From the NCBI RefSeq assembly GCF_020179475.1, contig NZ_JAILXZ010000002.1, forward strand, positions 186,001-250,000: a stretch of DNA of 64,000 nt, written 5' to 3'. The notes beneath the pieces were generated by a model. The model was not told the origin of the DNA. It worked only from the letters and a program-made list of their open reading frames with translations, and ran no database searches. The stretch comes from Novosphingobium huizhouense. GTDB lineage: Bacteria; Pseudomonadota; Alphaproteobacteria; Sphingomonadales; Sphingomonadaceae. Every line of letters begins with the position of its first letter. Position 1 is the stretch's first letter. Shown here in pieces: positions 1 through 9,585 of this stretch. The position numbers were made by a program, and so were the translations under genes.

Positions 1-187
1 CCTCGTTGGAATAGGTCACGAAGCTGCGGTCGAGCACCGCCGAACTGCCGGCGATCTCGGTCAGCGCGGCGGCGACGAGGCCGCCGGTGCAGCTTTCGGC
101 GATCGCCACGGTGCGCCCGAGCGCAGCGTTTTCCTCGATCACGCGACGGGCAAGATCCACGATTTCGGCAGGGAGCAGGGTGTCCAT
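1..187 (-). CDS. cinA: CinA C-terminal domain protein (nicotinamide-nucleotide amidase type), 3' end beyond window
   Basis: The first 62 residues of a CinA/PncC family protein read leftward from an ATG at 187 and run off the window edge. The family signature A-E-S-C-T-G-G followed by L-T-x-x-x-G-S-S is visible, including the serine region expected in the amidase active site. The family deamidates nicotinamide mononucleotide in pyridine-nucleotide recycling. Because the protein starts directly with the CinA C-terminal domain, this is the stand-alone PncC-like form rather than a full-length two-domain CinA. It is downstream of, and probably co-transcribed with, the small exported protein and ispDF. 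Confidence 0.85.
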   Translation of the reverse strand, partial: MDTLLPAEIVDLARRVIEENAALGRTVAIAESCTGGLVAAALTEIAGSSAVLDRSFVTYSNE

Positions 188-194
188 CGCGGGC

Positions 195-734
195 TCAATT
201 CGCCGGGCAGAGGTTGAGGGTGGCCTTCTTGCCCGCCTTGGGCCGATCGGCAAGGCCGACGATGAACGTCAGCAGTTCCGCGGTGTTCTCCGGCGGAAGC
301 GGCGAGAGCAGGCGGGTCGCGCGCTCGATCGCGACGCACTGGTCGGGCTTGATCCCTTCGGTCACCATCTGCGCGACCATGCCTTCGGCGAAGGGCTGGA
401 GCGCGCTGTCGGGCAGGTTGGCGACCATGTCCTTCATCTTGGCATCGCGCGAATCGCCGATCTTCAGGATCGCGGCCTTGGCCGTCGGCCAGGCGCCCTG
501 CTTGCGCGAGGCGTAGCGCTGCACCAGCGCCTGCCCCTCGGTCGCGAAGTATCCTTGTGGCGACAGCGACGGGCGGCACGCCTTGATCGCGCCATCCATC
601 ACGACGGGAAGCGCGAAGGTGACCATGCCGTTGAGCTCGGGCTGGGTCAGGCAGTCCTGCGCGGACGCGACCTCGGCCGTGCCCAGCGCGGCCAGGGCGA
701 CGAGCCCGGCGATGCGGTTACGCAAACGGTTCAT
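195..734 (-). CDS. Small exported protein of unknown function
   Basis: A 179-residue protein with a typical signal peptide: basic N-terminus, hydrophobic stretch, cleavage near V-A-S-A-Q. The mature part is mostly helical and carries three well-spaced cysteines (after the cleavage site, mid-protein and at the C-terminus in N-L-C-P-A-N), consistent with a periplasmic protein. I do not recognise the family. Its ATG overlaps the end of ispDF by four bases (ATGA), which argues for translational coupling. The cinA-type gene follows after only 7 nt. Confidence 0.75.
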   Translation of the reverse strand: MNRLRNRIAGLVALAALGTAEVASAQDCLTQPELNGMVTFALPVVMDGAIKACRPSLSPQGYFATEGQALVQRYASRKQGAWPTAKAAILKIGDSRDAKMKDMVANLPDSALQPFAEGMVAQMVTEGIKPDQCVAIERATRLLSPLPPENTAELLTFIVGLADRPKAGKKATLNLCPAN

Positions 735-1915
735 TGTTCGATCTCCTCGAATCGGGGAACGAGCGTCGCCACGGCCTGCGCGGCGATTCCTTCTCCGCGG
801 CCGGTCAGGCCAAGTCTTTCGGTCGTGGTGGCCTTCACGCTTACCAGATCGGCCGGTATGCCCATGATTTCGCCGAGGCGCACGCGCATCGCCTGCTTGT
901 GCGGCCCGATCTTGGGAGCCTCGCAGATGATGGTCACATCGACGTTGCCGATCCCGAACCCGCCGCGGCGCGCCAGCGCGACCGCGTGGGCCAGGAAGCG
1001 GTCGGACGACGCGCCCTTCCACTTCGGGTCCGACGGCGGGAAGTGATCGCCGATGTCGCCTTCGCCGATCGCGCCGAGAATGGCGTCGACGAGCGCATGG
1101 ATCGCGACGTCGGCGTCGCTGTGCCCGGCAAGGCCCATGTGGTGCGGCACCTTGACGCCGCAAAGCCACAGGTCCTCGCCCTCGGCAAGACGATGGACGT
1201 CAAATCCCATCCCGGTGCGGGGATAGCGCTCGGACACGGGAGTCTCCTCGAAATCTTCGGCGAACGTCACCTTGCGCAGCCTTTCGTCGCCCTGAACGAG
1301 CGCCACGGCAAGGCCTGCGGCTTCGGCGACTTCGGCGTCGTCGCCGGCATCGGCGGCATCGTCCCAGGCGCGATGCGCGGCCAGGATGGCGTCAAAGCGG
1401 AACGCCTGCGGGGTTTGCACGCGGTACAGCCCGTCGCGGCTGACGGCGGCGTCGCGCATGCCGTCGCGCCCGCGCACGACGCTGTCGACCACCGGCAGCA
1501 CGGGAATCGAACCGGCTTGGCCCGCCAGCGCCTCGATCAGCCGCGCCACCACTGCCTGCGGCAGATCGGGACGCGCGGCATCGTGGATCAGCACGCATTC
1601 CGGCTGGTCCGGGGCGAGGGCCTCGAGCGCGAGCGCGACCGACTGGCGGCGGGTCGCGCCGCCCTGCACCAGCCGCACAGCGGCAATGCCGGCGAGCGCC
1701 TGCTGCGCGACCGCGTCCCATCCCTCGGGTATCGCGACCACGATCGGCGCCACGCCGACCGCGGCGAGGGCTTGCGCCGAGTGGCGCACCAGAGGCTTGC
1801 CGCGGAACATCGCGAACTGCTTCGGGACCTCGCCCCCCGCGCGCAGGCCCTTGCCTGCCGCGACGATCACCGCGGCGACTCCGCTGCTGGCTCGGGAAGA
1901 TAGGGGCGCGGTCAT
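731..1915 (-). CDS. ispDF: Bifunctional IspD/IspF (MEP cytidylyltransferase and MEcPP synthase)
   Basis: This fused enzyme carries out two non-consecutive steps of the non-mevalonate isoprenoid pathway. The N-terminal half (about residues 1-230) is IspD, with the nucleotide-binding signature [10 protein letters not shown] near residue 14 and P-K-Q-F after it. The C-terminal half (about 232-394) is IspF, starting G-M-G-F-D-V-H-R, with the metal ligands D-V-H and later G-H-S-D-A-D. At 394 residues it has the normal length of the alphaproteobacterial fusion. It is divergent from dusB, with about 130 bp between them that must hold both promoters. Confidence 0.96.
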   Translation of the reverse strand: MTAPLSSRASSGVAAVIVAAGKGLRAGGEVPKQFAMFRGKPLVRHSAQALAAVGVAPIVVAIPEGWDAVAQQALAGIAAVRLVQGGATRRQSVALALEALAPDQPECVLIHDAARPDLPQAVVARLIEALAGQAGSIPVLPVVDSVVRGRDGMRDAAVSRDGLYRVQTPQAFRFDAILAAHRAWDDAADAGDDAEVAEAAGLAVALVQGDERLRKVTFAEDFEETPVSERYPRTGMGFDVHRLAEGEDLWLCGVKVPHHMGLAGHSDADVAIHALVDAILGAIGEGDIGDHFPPSDPKWKGASSDRFLAHAVALARRGGFGIGNVDVTIICEAPKIGPHKQAMRVRLGEIMGIPADLVSVKATTTERLGLTGRGEGIAAQAVATLVPRFEEIEQ

Positions 1916-1988
1916 GCCGGCGCGCCTCTACCAGCGTCGTGCACCGGCTAGCAAGCGGGCAAGACGGGATGCGGCCCACGCCGCGGCC

Positions 1989-2036
1989 TTGCCCTTTGCC
2001 GGCCGCTCCCCTATGTGCTGCCTGTTTTTTAGGCAG
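1989..2036 (+). promoter_or_regulatory. Possible dusB-ntr promoter and leader hairpin
   Basis: A weak sigma-70-like pair TTGCCC (1989-1994) and TATGTG (2012-2017) has exactly 17 nt between the boxes. A small hairpin follows (CTGCCT 2018-2023, AGGCAG 2031-2036, T-rich loop), ending 12 nt before the dusB ATG at 2049. The boxes are degenerate, so this is only a candidate for the promoter of the dusB-ntrBC operon. Confidence 0.3.
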
Positions 2037-2048
2037 AGCATCCAGGTC

Positions 2049-3086
2049 ATGACATCCACGCCCGTTCCGCCCCAGTTGGCGCCGCTCAAGGTCGGCCCCG
2101 TGACCGTGGGCTGCCCGGTCGTGCTCGCGCCGATGACCGGCGTGTCGGACCTGCCGTTCCGCACGATGGTCCGTCGCTACGGCTCGGGCCTCAACGTGAC
2201 CGAAATGATCGCCAGCCCCGCCGCGATCCGCGAGACTCGCCAGTCGATCCAGAAGGCGATGTGGCACCCGACCGAAGAACCGGTGTCGATGCAGCTGGTC
2301 GGCTGCGAGCCGGATCAGATGGGCGAGGCGGCCAAGCTCCAGGAAGACCGCGGCGCGGCGATCATCGACATCAACATGGGCTGCCCGGTGCGCAAGGTCG
2401 TGAACGGCGATGCCGGCTCGGCGCTGATGCGCGACATCCCGCTGGCGACGCGGCTGATCGAAGCCACGGTCAAGGCGGTCTCTGTGCCGGTGACGGTGAA
2501 GATGCGGATGGGCTGGTGCCACGACAGCCTCAACGCCCCCGAGCTCGCGCGAATTGCGCAGGACATCGGGGCGAAGATGATCACCGTCCACGGCCGCACG
2601 CGCAACCAGATGTACAAGGGCAGCGCCGACTGGGCCTTCGTGCGCAAGGTCAAGGAAGTCGTCGACATCCCGGTCATCGTCAACGGCGACATCTGCGCGA
2701 TCGAGGACGTGGCAGCGGCAGTTGAGCAAAGCGGCGCCGACGGCGTGATGATCGGTCGCGGGTCCTACGGCCGCCCTTGGTTCCTCGGGCAAGTGATGCA
2801 CTGGCTCGAAACCGGCGAGCGCCGCCCCGATCCGTCGCTGGCAGAGCAGTACGCGGTGATCGTCGAGCACTATCACGCCATGCTTGATCACTACGGTCCG
2901 GTCACCGGCGTGAACATGGCGCGAAAGCATCTGGGCTGGTACACCAAGGGCCTGCCGGGCTCGGCGGAATTCCGTAACCGGGTCAACTTCATCGACGATG
3001 CCGCCGCCGTGCTCGACAGTCTCGCCGGCTTCTACGGTCGCCTCCTCGATTCCGATCATGGCCTCGACCGGCGCGCCGCTGCCTGA
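2049..3086 (+). CDS. dusB: tRNA-dihydrouridine synthase (DusB/NifR3 type)
   Basis: An FMN-dependent enzyme that reduces uridine to dihydrouridine in tRNA. The 345 residues cover the TIM barrel with the opening [12 protein letters not shown], the N-M-G-C-P segment holding the catalytic cysteine, T-V-K-M-R-M-G-W, and the late phosphate-binding G-R-G-S-Y-G-R-P-W. The ATG at 2049 starts right before the conserved core. It overlaps ntrB by 29 bases; the nifR3-ntrB-ntrC arrangement is standard in alphaproteobacteria, and the old name nifR3 comes from this linkage. Confidence 0.95.
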   Translation: MTSTPVPPQLAPLKVGPVTVGCPVVLAPMTGVSDLPFRTMVRRYGSGLNVTEMIASPAAIRETRQSIQKAMWHPTEEPVSMQLVGCEPDQMGEAAKLQEDRGAAIIDINMGCPVRKVVNGDAGSALMRDIPLATRLIEATVKAVSVPVTVKMRMGWCHDSLNAPELARIAQDIGAKMITVHGRTRNQMYKGSADWAFVRKVKEVVDIPVIVNGDICAIEDVAAAVEQSGADGVMIGRGSYGRPWFLGQVMHWLETGERRPDPSLAEQYAVIVEHYHAMLDHYGPVTGVNMARKHLGWYTKGLPGSAEFRNRVNFIDDAAAVLDSLAGFYGRLLDSDHGLDRRAAA

Positions 3087-4233
3087 CGCAGCGGTCGCCG
3101 GCCAGCCCGGCGAGCCGCGGCGGGAAGCCGCGCGGCCCGAGCCCAAGCGGCTCGTCGCCAGCCTGCCGCTGGCGGTGTTCGTGCTCGACCCTGGCCTCGT
3201 CGTCTCCTCGGTCAATCCCGCCGCGGAGCAGCTTGCCGGAAAGGGTGCGCGGCGCCTCGTCGGGCGCAGCGTTGCCGAAATCTTCGCGTTCGACGAGCCG
3301 CTGATCCTGGGACGTCTCGCCGAGGGCGAGGCGCAGCTCTTTGCGCGCGATGCGCGGGTCCGCGTGCTCGGCCAGGCGGCGCGCAGGCTCGACGTGATGA
3401 CCGCGCCGGTGACCCATTCGCCCGGATGGCAGATGCTGATCGTCCACGAAGCGATCGGGGTCGACGCGCTCTCGGGCGAGGGCGGCGGCGGCGGCGCGGG
3501 CGAGGGCGGCGCCTTGCGTGCACCCGAGGTCCTCGCGCACGAGATCAAGAATCCGCTCGCCGGCATACGCGGCGCGGCGCAGTTGCTCGACCGCAAGCTC
3601 GAAGGCGCGGACAAGGCGCTGACGGGGCTCATCACCGCCGAAGTCGATCGCATCGCCAAGCTGATCGACCAGATGCAGTCGCTCTCGCGGCGCAGCCAGG
3701 AACCGGCGACGCCGCTGAACCTGCACGAAGCCGTGCGCCACGCCCAGGCGATCATCGCCGCCTCGAGCAGCGGGACCGTGGTCATCGAGGAGGAGTTCGA
3801 CCCCTCGCTCCCTCCGGTCATGGCCAACTCCGATGCGCTGGTCCAGGTGCTGCTCAACCTCCTGACCAACGCGCGCGAGGCCTGCGAGAGCAGCAAGATT
3901 CCCCGCATTGCCGTGCGCACCCGGTTCGCCAGCGGCATCCAGCTCCATGCCGGCCCCGGCGGCAAGCCCCTGCGGCTGCCGATCGAGTTGCGCGTCAGCG
4001 ACAACGGCCCCGGGGTCGATCCGAAGCTGCGCGATCACATCTTCGAACCGTTCGTGACGGCGAAGAAGACCGGGCAGGGGCTCGGGCTGGCGCTCGTCCA
4101 GAAACTGGTGCGCGAAATGCACGGCCGGATCTCGCACGATCGCGACGAGGCGCGCGGGTGGACTCACTTCCGCCTGCACCTGCCGGTCGCGGGCACGGTG
4201 CCGGTCGAGGCCGACAGGGAAGGAACGAAGTGA
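3058..4233 (+). CDS. ntrB: Nitrogen regulation sensor histidine kinase NtrB
   Basis: A soluble PAS-histidine kinase of the NtrB/NtrC two-component system, which phosphorylates NtrC under nitrogen limitation and is switched by PII proteins. Visible parts are a PAS-like N-terminus (L-P-L-A-V-F-V-L-D), the H-box [13 protein letters not shown], an N-box [11 protein letters not shown], and G-boxes D-N-G-P-G and G-Q-G-L-G-L-A. I chose the ATG at 3058; an upstream start at 2998 would only add sequence overlapping dusB. A glycine-rich linker ([10 protein letters not shown]) precedes the H-box. Its stop overlaps the ntrC GTG start. Confidence 0.95.
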   Translation: MASTGAPLPDAAVAGQPGEPRREAARPEPKRLVASLPLAVFVLDPGLVVSSVNPAAEQLAGKGARRLVGRSVAEIFAFDEPLILGRLAEGEAQLFARDARVRVLGQAARRLDVMTAPVTHSPGWQMLIVHEAIGVDALSGEGGGGGAGEGGALRAPEVLAHEIKNPLAGIRGAAQLLDRKLEGADKALTGLITAEVDRIAKLIDQMQSLSRRSQEPATPLNLHEAVRHAQAIIAASSSGTVVIEEEFDPSLPPVMANSDALVQVLLNLLTNAREACESSKIPRIAVRTRFASGIQLHAGPGGKPLRLPIELRVSDNGPGVDPKLRDHIFEPFVTAKKTGQGLGLALVQKLVREMHGRISHDRDEARGWTHFRLHLPVAGTVPVEADREGTK

Positions 4234-5669
4234 AGCAGTCGATCCTGCTGGTCGAGGACGATGCCTCGATCGCGCTCGTCATTACCGCTGCGCTCGAAGC
4301 GGAAGGGTTCAGGGTCGACCGCTGCGATTCGATCGCCGAGCGGGACCGCCACCTGGCGGAACGCCGCTACGGCCTGATGCTGACCGACGTGATGCTGACG
4401 GACGGGGACGGGATCGAAAGCCTCGCCCGCGTGCGCCAGGCCTGTCCGCAAATGCAGGTCATCATCCTGAGCGCGCAGAACACGCTCGATACGGCGGTGC
4501 GCGCGAGCGATACCGGCGCCTTCGAATACTTCCCCAAGCCCTTCGATCTCGAGGAACTTGTCCGCACCGTGCGGCAGGCGATCGGAGCGGGGCAGAGCGC
4601 CGAGAGCATCGGCGATCCCTCCGACGAGCCCGAGGCCTTGCCCCTGGTCGGCCGCAGCGCGGCGATGCAGGCGGTCTATCGCATGATCACGCGCGTGTTG
4701 CGCAACGACCTCACCGTCCTCATCCTCGGCGAATCCGGGACCGGCAAGGAGCTCGTCGCCGAAGCGATCCATCAGCTCGGAAATCGCGCGGCGGGGCCCT
4801 TCGTCGCGGTCAACACGGCCGCGATTCCTGCCGATCTCATCGAAAGCGAGCTGTTCGGGCACGAAAAGGGCGCGTTTACCGGCGCCCATGCCCGTCATAT
4901 CGGCAAGTTCGAGCAGGCCGGGGGCGGCACCCTGTTCCTCGACGAAATCGGCGACATGCCGATGCAGGCGCAGACGCGGTTGCTGCGCGCACTGCAGTCA
5001 GGCCGGATCCGCCGGGTCGGCGGCAGCGAGGAAATCACGCTCGACTGCCGGATCATCGCCGCAACCAACCGCGACCTCGTGCCGATGATCGCTGCGGGCC
5101 AGTTCCGCGAGGACCTCTACTACCGCATCGCGGTCGTGCCGATCGAACTGCCCCCGCTGCGCGACAGGGCCGACGACATCGAGGCGCTCGCGCGCCATTT
5201 CCTGACGCTGGCGGCCAGCGAAGGCTTGCCGCGCCGGTCGCTGTCGCCCGCGGGCGCTGCGCTCCTCGCGCGCCAGCCCTGGCGCGGGAACGTGCGCGAG
5301 TTGCGCAACTTCGTCTATCGCCTCGCGCTGCTGGCGCGTGACGAAGTGATCGATAGCGCGACGATCGAACCACTGCTGGTTGCAGAGCCGCTGCCAGGCG
5401 CCGCGCGCCCGGGCGAGCCCGTCACCGACGAGGGGGTCGACTTCGGCGGCGCGCTCGAGCGATGGATCGGGCAGGCCCGGCCCGCGCCCGGAACGCTCTA
5501 CGACGAGGCGCTGGCAGCGTTCGAGCGGCCCCTGTTCCTCCATGCCCTGTCCACGACCGGGGGCAACCAGCTGCGCGCGGCGCAGCTTCTGGGGATCAAC
5601 CGCAACACCTTGCGCAAGCGTCTCGTCGAGCTCGGCATCGTCCTCGAAGGCGCGGCGGCGCGCTCCTGA
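4230..5669 (+). CDS. ntrC: Nitrogen regulation response regulator NtrC
   Basis: A sigma-54-dependent activator of nitrogen assimilation genes. It has a receiver domain (acidic pair E9-D10-D11, phospho-acceptor D53 in L-T-D-V-M), an AAA+ domain with Walker A G-E-S-G-T-G-K-E, the sigma-54 contact loop G-A-F-T-G-A, and Walker B G-G-T-L-F-L-D-E. The C-terminal Fis-type helix-turn-helix is A-A-Q-L-L-G-I-N-R-N-T-L-R-K-R-L. At 479 residues it is the usual length. It starts with GTG overlapping the ntrB stop (GTGA), so the kinase and regulator are translationally coupled. Confidence 0.96.
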   Translation: MKQSILLVEDDASIALVITAALEAEGFRVDRCDSIAERDRHLAERRYGLMLTDVMLTDGDGIESLARVRQACPQMQVIILSAQNTLDTAVRASDTGAFEYFPKPFDLEELVRTVRQAIGAGQSAESIGDPSDEPEALPLVGRSAAMQAVYRMITRVLRNDLTVLILGESGTGKELVAEAIHQLGNRAAGPFVAVNTAAIPADLIESELFGHEKGAFTGAHARHIGKFEQAGGGTLFLDEIGDMPMQAQTRLLRALQSGRIRRVGGSEEITLDCRIIAATNRDLVPMIAAGQFREDLYYRIAVVPIELPPLRDRADDIEALARHFLTLAASEGLPRRSLSPAGAALLARQPWRGNVRELRNFVYRLALLARDEVIDSATIEPLLVAEPLPGAARPGEPVTDEGVDFGGALERWIGQARPAPGTLYDEALAAFERPLFLHALSTTGGNQLRAAQLLGINRNTLRKRLVELGIVLEGAAARS

Positions 5670-5680
5670 CCTTTCGGGCG

Positions 5681-5706
5681 CGCCGCGGCTGCGGCGAGCC
5701 GCGGCG
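5681..5706 (+). terminator. GC-rich stem-loop between ntrC and ntrY
   Basis: A perfect 10-bp stem (CGCCGCGGCT at 5681-5690 pairing with 5697-5706) with a 6-nt loop lies 12 nt after the ntrC stop. No T-run follows, so it is more likely an attenuator, processing or mRNA-stabilising hairpin than an efficient intrinsic terminator. It would separate ntrBC from ntrYX expression. Downstream, the motif ATCGGCAAC occurs twice just before ntrY. Confidence 0.45.
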
Positions 5707-5761
5707 ACTGCCCCTCAAACCTCTTGCAAATCGGCAACAGGAGTGTTGTTGATCGGCAACG

Positions 5762-7999
5762 ATGCCGCAGTCGCCCCGAACCGAGTCCCGCAGGTCGCCC
5801 CGCTGGTGGCGAAGATTGCTGGTCACCCTGCGGCGTGCGAACGTGTTCCTGCTGCTCGAGCTGACGGCGACCTTCATGCTCGCGGTGGCGCTGTGGGTCA
5901 GCTGGTCGACGTTCAGCGCAAACACGGCCGCCAACCAGCTGCTCCCGTCGCGCATCACGTCCAGCCTGCTGATCGGAACGCTCGTTCCGGCCATGGCGCT
6001 GATTGTCCTGCTCGGGCGCCGGGTCGCCTTGCGCCGCGCCGCGACCAGCGTCCTTGGGAGCAGCGGGCGCCTGCACTTGCGCCTGGTGTGGCTGTTTTCG
6101 CTCATCGCCGCGATCCCCACGCTGCTGGTCGTGGTCTTCGCCTCGCTGCTGTTCCAGTCGGGGGTCGAGTTCTGGTTCTCCGACAATTCGCGCGGCATGC
6201 TCGAGAACGCGAACAACCTCGCACGTGGCTACTATGCCGACAAGCTGCGCGACGTCGGCAACGAAAGCGTCGCGATGGCCGGAGACCTGCGCGACTACCT
6301 CGCGCAGGCGCCGATCACCAGCCAGGACTTCGCCGAAGGCTATTCGTGGCAGGTGATCAACCGCAAGCTCAACGAATCCGCGCTGGTCGAGCGGCGCCCC
6401 GACGGGACGCTGCGCACCGCCGCGATCGTCGACCCCAACTCGACCGACGACCGCCAGCGCATCACCGCCGAGGAACTGCGCAAGATCGACGCCGGCGAAG
6501 CGGTGGTGGTCAACGCCTCGGCCGCGCGGATCGAGGCGGTGACGCCGGTCGACCGCAGCCGCGGCATCTATCTCTACGTCGCGCGCAATTCCGATGCCCT
6601 CGCGCTCAACCAGTGGCAGCGCGCGCAGTCCGTGCTCAAGGCCTACGACGTCCTCACCCGCCGCGCGCGCGCGCTCCAGCTGCGCTTCAACCTAGCGCTG
6701 TTCGGGATCAGCCTCGCGCTGGTGGTGCTCGCGGTCTGGGTGGCGCTGCGCTTCGCCGACCGCCAGGTCGCGCCCCTGGTCGAGCTCGTCTCGGCCGCGC
6801 GCAAGGTCGGCAGCGGCAACTTCTCGATGCGCGTGACCCCGGGCAGCGGCACCGACGAGGTCGGCCTGCTCGCGCGCGCGTTCAACCGCATGACCGCGCA
6901 GCTCGAGACCCAGACCCAGGCGCTGGTCGGCGCCAATGCGCAGCTCGAGGTCCGGCGCGCCTTCATCGAAGCCGTGCTCGAATCGATCACCGCGGGCATC
7001 GTCTCGACCGATCGCGAAGGGGTCATCCGGCTCATCAACAGCTCGGCGCTCAAGCTGTTGCGCGATCGCGACGCGGTCGATCCGGTCGGCACGAGGCTCG
7101 ACGACATCTCCCCCCAGCTCGGGCAGCTGGTGAGTTCGGGCGAGGCCAGCGGCCTTGTCCACTATGCCAAGAACGGCGAACTGCTGACACTCGCGGTCAA
7201 GATCACGCACGATGCGACCGGGCACGTTGTCACCTTCGAGGACATTACCCGGCAGCTGCTCGACCAGCGCCGCGCGGCGTGGTCGGACGTCGCCCGGCGC
7301 ATCGCCCACGAGATCAAGAACCCGCTGACGCCGATCCAGCTCGCCACCGAGCGGCTCAAGCGACGCTATCGCCGGCAGATCGAGACCGATCCCGAACTGT
7401 TCGAGGAGCTGACCGCGACGATCATTCGCCAGGTCGGCGACCTGCGCAAGATGGTCGACGAGTTCTCCTCGTTCGCGCGCCTGCCCAAGCCGGTCTTTCG
7501 CAGCGAGGATGCAAGCGACCTCGTGCGCCAGGCCCTGTTCCTCCAGGAAGTCGCGCATCCCGACATCGACTTCGACTTCACCGGCGAGGCGACAATGCCG
7601 ATCGAGGCCGACCGTCACCAGATCGGCCAGGCCATGACCAACGTCCTCAAGAACGCGATCGAGGCGATCGAGCAGCGCGCGCGAAACGGGGACGTCGATT
7701 ACCGGGGCGCGATCCGGGTGTGGCTAGCGGGTGACCAGCACGCCGTCACGGTGACGGTTGCCGACAACGGCGTCGGCCTGCCCGCCGAGCGCGAACGCAT
7801 TCTCGAACCCTACATGACCACGCGCGAGAAGGGCACCGGCCTCGGCCTCGCGATCGTCAACAAGATCGTCGAGGAACACGGCGGCGAGATGCAGTTCATG
7901 GCTGAACCGGGCGGCGGCACCCGGGTCATCATGCGCCTTGCCCGCAACCCGCTCGATACCGCAGCGATCGATCCCGTGGCGGCTCCCGCCGCGCCTTGA
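5762..7999 (+). CDS. ntrY: Nitrogen/redox sensor histidine kinase NtrY
   Basis: A membrane sensor kinase of the NtrY/NtrX system, linked in alphaproteobacteria to nitrogen metabolism, redox sensing and envelope control. Hydrophobic segments lie near residues 27-47, 60-80 and 105-130, and again around residue 310-330 before a HAMP region (R-F-A-D-R-Q-V-A-P-L). A PAS domain precedes the H-box V-A-R-R-I-A-H516-E-I-K-N-P-L-T-P, followed by an N-box and G-boxes (D-N-G-V-G, G-T-G-L-G-L-A). The length of 745 residues is normal. It starts 92 nt after ntrC and is followed by ntrX after 22 nt. Confidence 0.94.
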   Translation: MPQSPRTESRRSPRWWRRLLVTLRRANVFLLLELTATFMLAVALWVSWSTFSANTAANQLLPSRITSSLLIGTLVPAMALIVLLGRRVALRRAATSVLGSSGRLHLRLVWLFSLIAAIPTLLVVVFASLLFQSGVEFWFSDNSRGMLENANNLARGYYADKLRDVGNESVAMAGDLRDYLAQAPITSQDFAEGYSWQVINRKLNESALVERRPDGTLRTAAIVDPNSTDDRQRITAEELRKIDAGEAVVVNASAARIEAVTPVDRSRGIYLYVARNSDALALNQWQRAQSVLKAYDVLTRRARALQLRFNLALFGISLALVVLAVWVALRFADRQVAPLVELVSAARKVGSGNFSMRVTPGSGTDEVGLLARAFNRMTAQLETQTQALVGANAQLEVRRAFIEAVLESITAGIVSTDREGVIRLINSSALKLLRDRDAVDPVGTRLDDISPQLGQLVSSGEASGLVHYAKNGELLTLAVKITHDATGHVVTFEDITRQLLDQRRAAWSDVARRIAHEIKNPLTPIQLATERLKRRYRRQIETDPELFEELTATIIRQVGDLRKMVDEFSSFARLPKPVFRSEDASDLVRQALFLQEVAHPDIDFDFTGEATMPIEADRHQIGQAMTNVLKNAIEAIEQRARNGDVDYRGAIRVWLAGDQHAVTVTVADNGVGLPAERERILEPYMTTREKGTGLGLAIVNKIVEEHGGEMQFMAEPGGGTRVIMRLARNPLDTAAIDPVAAPAAP

Positions 8000-8021
8000 C
8001 CAGACAACCGCAGGAAACCCC

Positions 8022-9410
8022 ATGGCACTCGACATCCTGATCGTCGACGACGAATGCGACATCCGCGAACTGGTTGCGGGCGTGCTCAGCGACGAAGGCT
8101 ACGGCTGCCGCACCGCAGCCGACAGCACGTCCGCCCTCGCGGCCATCGACGAGCGCCGGCCCAGCCTCGTGCTGCTCGACGTCTGGCTGCACGGCAGCCC
8201 GATGGACGGGCTCGAAGTGCTCGACGAGATCAAGAAGCGCGAGCCCGAACTCCCGGTGCTGATCTTCTCCGGCCACGGCAACATCGACACCGCCGTGTCG
8301 GCCATCAGCCGCGGCGCGATGGACTTCATCGAGAAGCCGTTCGAAGCCGAGCGGCTCCTGCTGCTGGTCGAGCGCGCAACCGAAACCGAGCGCCTGCGCC
8401 GCGAAAACCAGCGGCTGCGCGAAGGCTTCGCCATGGCCGACGAGTTCACCGGCAACAGCCCGTCGATCAATGCCGTGCGCGCAACGCTGAAGCGCGTCGC
8501 CAACACTGGCAGCCGCCTCCTGATCACCGGCCCTGCGGGCGCGGGCAAGGAAGTCGCGGCGCGCCTGCTCCATTCGTGGAGCCCGCGCGCCCAGAGCGCC
8601 TTCGTCACGGTGAGCGCGGCGCGCATCACCCCCGAGCGCTTCGAGCAGGAGCTGTTCGGCGAAGAGGCCGACGGCAAGCTGGTGCGGGCTGGATTGCTCG
8701 AGATGGCCGACGGGGGCACGCTGTTCCTCGACGAAGTGGCCGACATGCCCGCATCGAGCCAGGCGCGGATCCTGCGCGTGCTGACCGACCAGGCCTTCGT
8801 GCGGGTCGGCGGCCACCGCCAGATCCGCGTGGACGTGCGCGTGGTCTCCTCCTCGTCGCGCCCGCTCGAAAAGGAGATCGCCGAGCGACGGTTCCGCGAG
8901 GACCTCTACTACCGCCTCAACGTGGTTCCGGTCGCGATTCCCCCGCTCAACGAACGGCGCGACGACATCCCCTCGCTGGTCGAGCACTTCTTCACCCGCT
9001 ACGCCAGCGAGCAGGGCATCGCCCCGCCGCTGGTCTCGCCCGAGGCGATGGCCGCGCTCCAGGCCTACGACTGGCCGGGCAACGTGCGCCAGCTGCGAAA
9101 CGTGGTCGAGCGGACCATCATCCTCGCGCCGCGCGATCGCCTCGGCCGGATCGAGGCGGACATGCTCCCCTCGGAAATCATCAGCACCCGGCTCGGCGGT
9201 GCCAACGCCCCGTCCGCGCTGATGGGCGTGCCGCTGCGCGAAGCGCGCGAGAACTTCGAGCGCGAGTATCTCAAGGTCCAGATCCGCCGCTTTTCCGGCA
9301 ACATCTCCAAGACCGCCAGCTTCATCGGGATGGAGCGCTCGGCCTTGCACCGCAAGCTCAAGCTGCTCGGCATGGCCGAGCGCCGCGACGACGAGGACGA
9401 CGACGAGTAA
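8022..9410 (+). CDS. ntrX: Response regulator NtrX
   Basis: Partner of NtrY. The order is receiver domain (I-V-D-D-E near residue 6, phospho-acceptor in V-L-L-D-V-W), AAA+ domain with Walker A G-P-A-G-A-G-K-E and Walker B G-G-T-L-F-L-D-E, and a Fis-like helix-turn-helix near the C-terminus. The position where NtrC has the sigma-54-contacting G-A-F-T-G-A loop instead reads E-E-A-D-G-K-L-V-R, so canonical sigma-54 activation is not expected; this agrees with the divergent character of alphaproteobacterial NtrX. The protein ends in a run of acidic residues (D-D-E-D-D-D-E). The start at 8022 gives the normal receiver N-terminus. Confidence 0.94.
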   Translation: MALDILIVDDECDIRELVAGVLSDEGYGCRTAADSTSALAAIDERRPSLVLLDVWLHGSPMDGLEVLDEIKKREPELPVLIFSGHGNIDTAVSAISRGAMDFIEKPFEAERLLLLVERATETERLRRENQRLREGFAMADEFTGNSPSINAVRATLKRVANTGSRLLITGPAGAGKEVAARLLHSWSPRAQSAFVTVSAARITPERFEQELFGEEADGKLVRAGLLEMADGGTLFLDEVADMPASSQARILRVLTDQAFVRVGGHRQIRVDVRVVSSSSRPLEKEIAERRFREDLYYRLNVVPVAIPPLNERRDDIPSLVEHFFTRYASEQGIAPPLVSPEAMAALQAYDWPGNVRQLRNVVERTIILAPRDRLGRIEADMLPSEIISTRLGGANAPSALMGVPLREARENFEREYLKVQIRRFSGNISKTASFIGMERSALHRKLKLLGMAERRDDEDDDE

Positions 9411-9585
9411 CGAGGGTAGGGGACGTCCCTGCGGAACCCTCAGGCAAGATACCGGTTTACCCGCGAGGGATCGGGCAATAAGTTGTCATGGAACCCGGTC
9501 AAAGTGCTCCGATACGGATTCGGATGTCACCGAGGCCAGATCGCGATGGTCCGCATAAGGGCTACGCCAATAGCAATGGAGTCAC

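Noticed and set aside
731..1915. Possible frameshift or annotation error joining ispD and ispF
   Set aside because: The frame is continuous and the fusion is normal in alphaproteobacteria.
1392..4004. Very long open frame (870 codons) opposite dusB and ntrB
   Set aside because: It is Arg/Ala/Pro-rich and antisense to two clearly identified genes; long antisense frames are common in such high-GC DNA.
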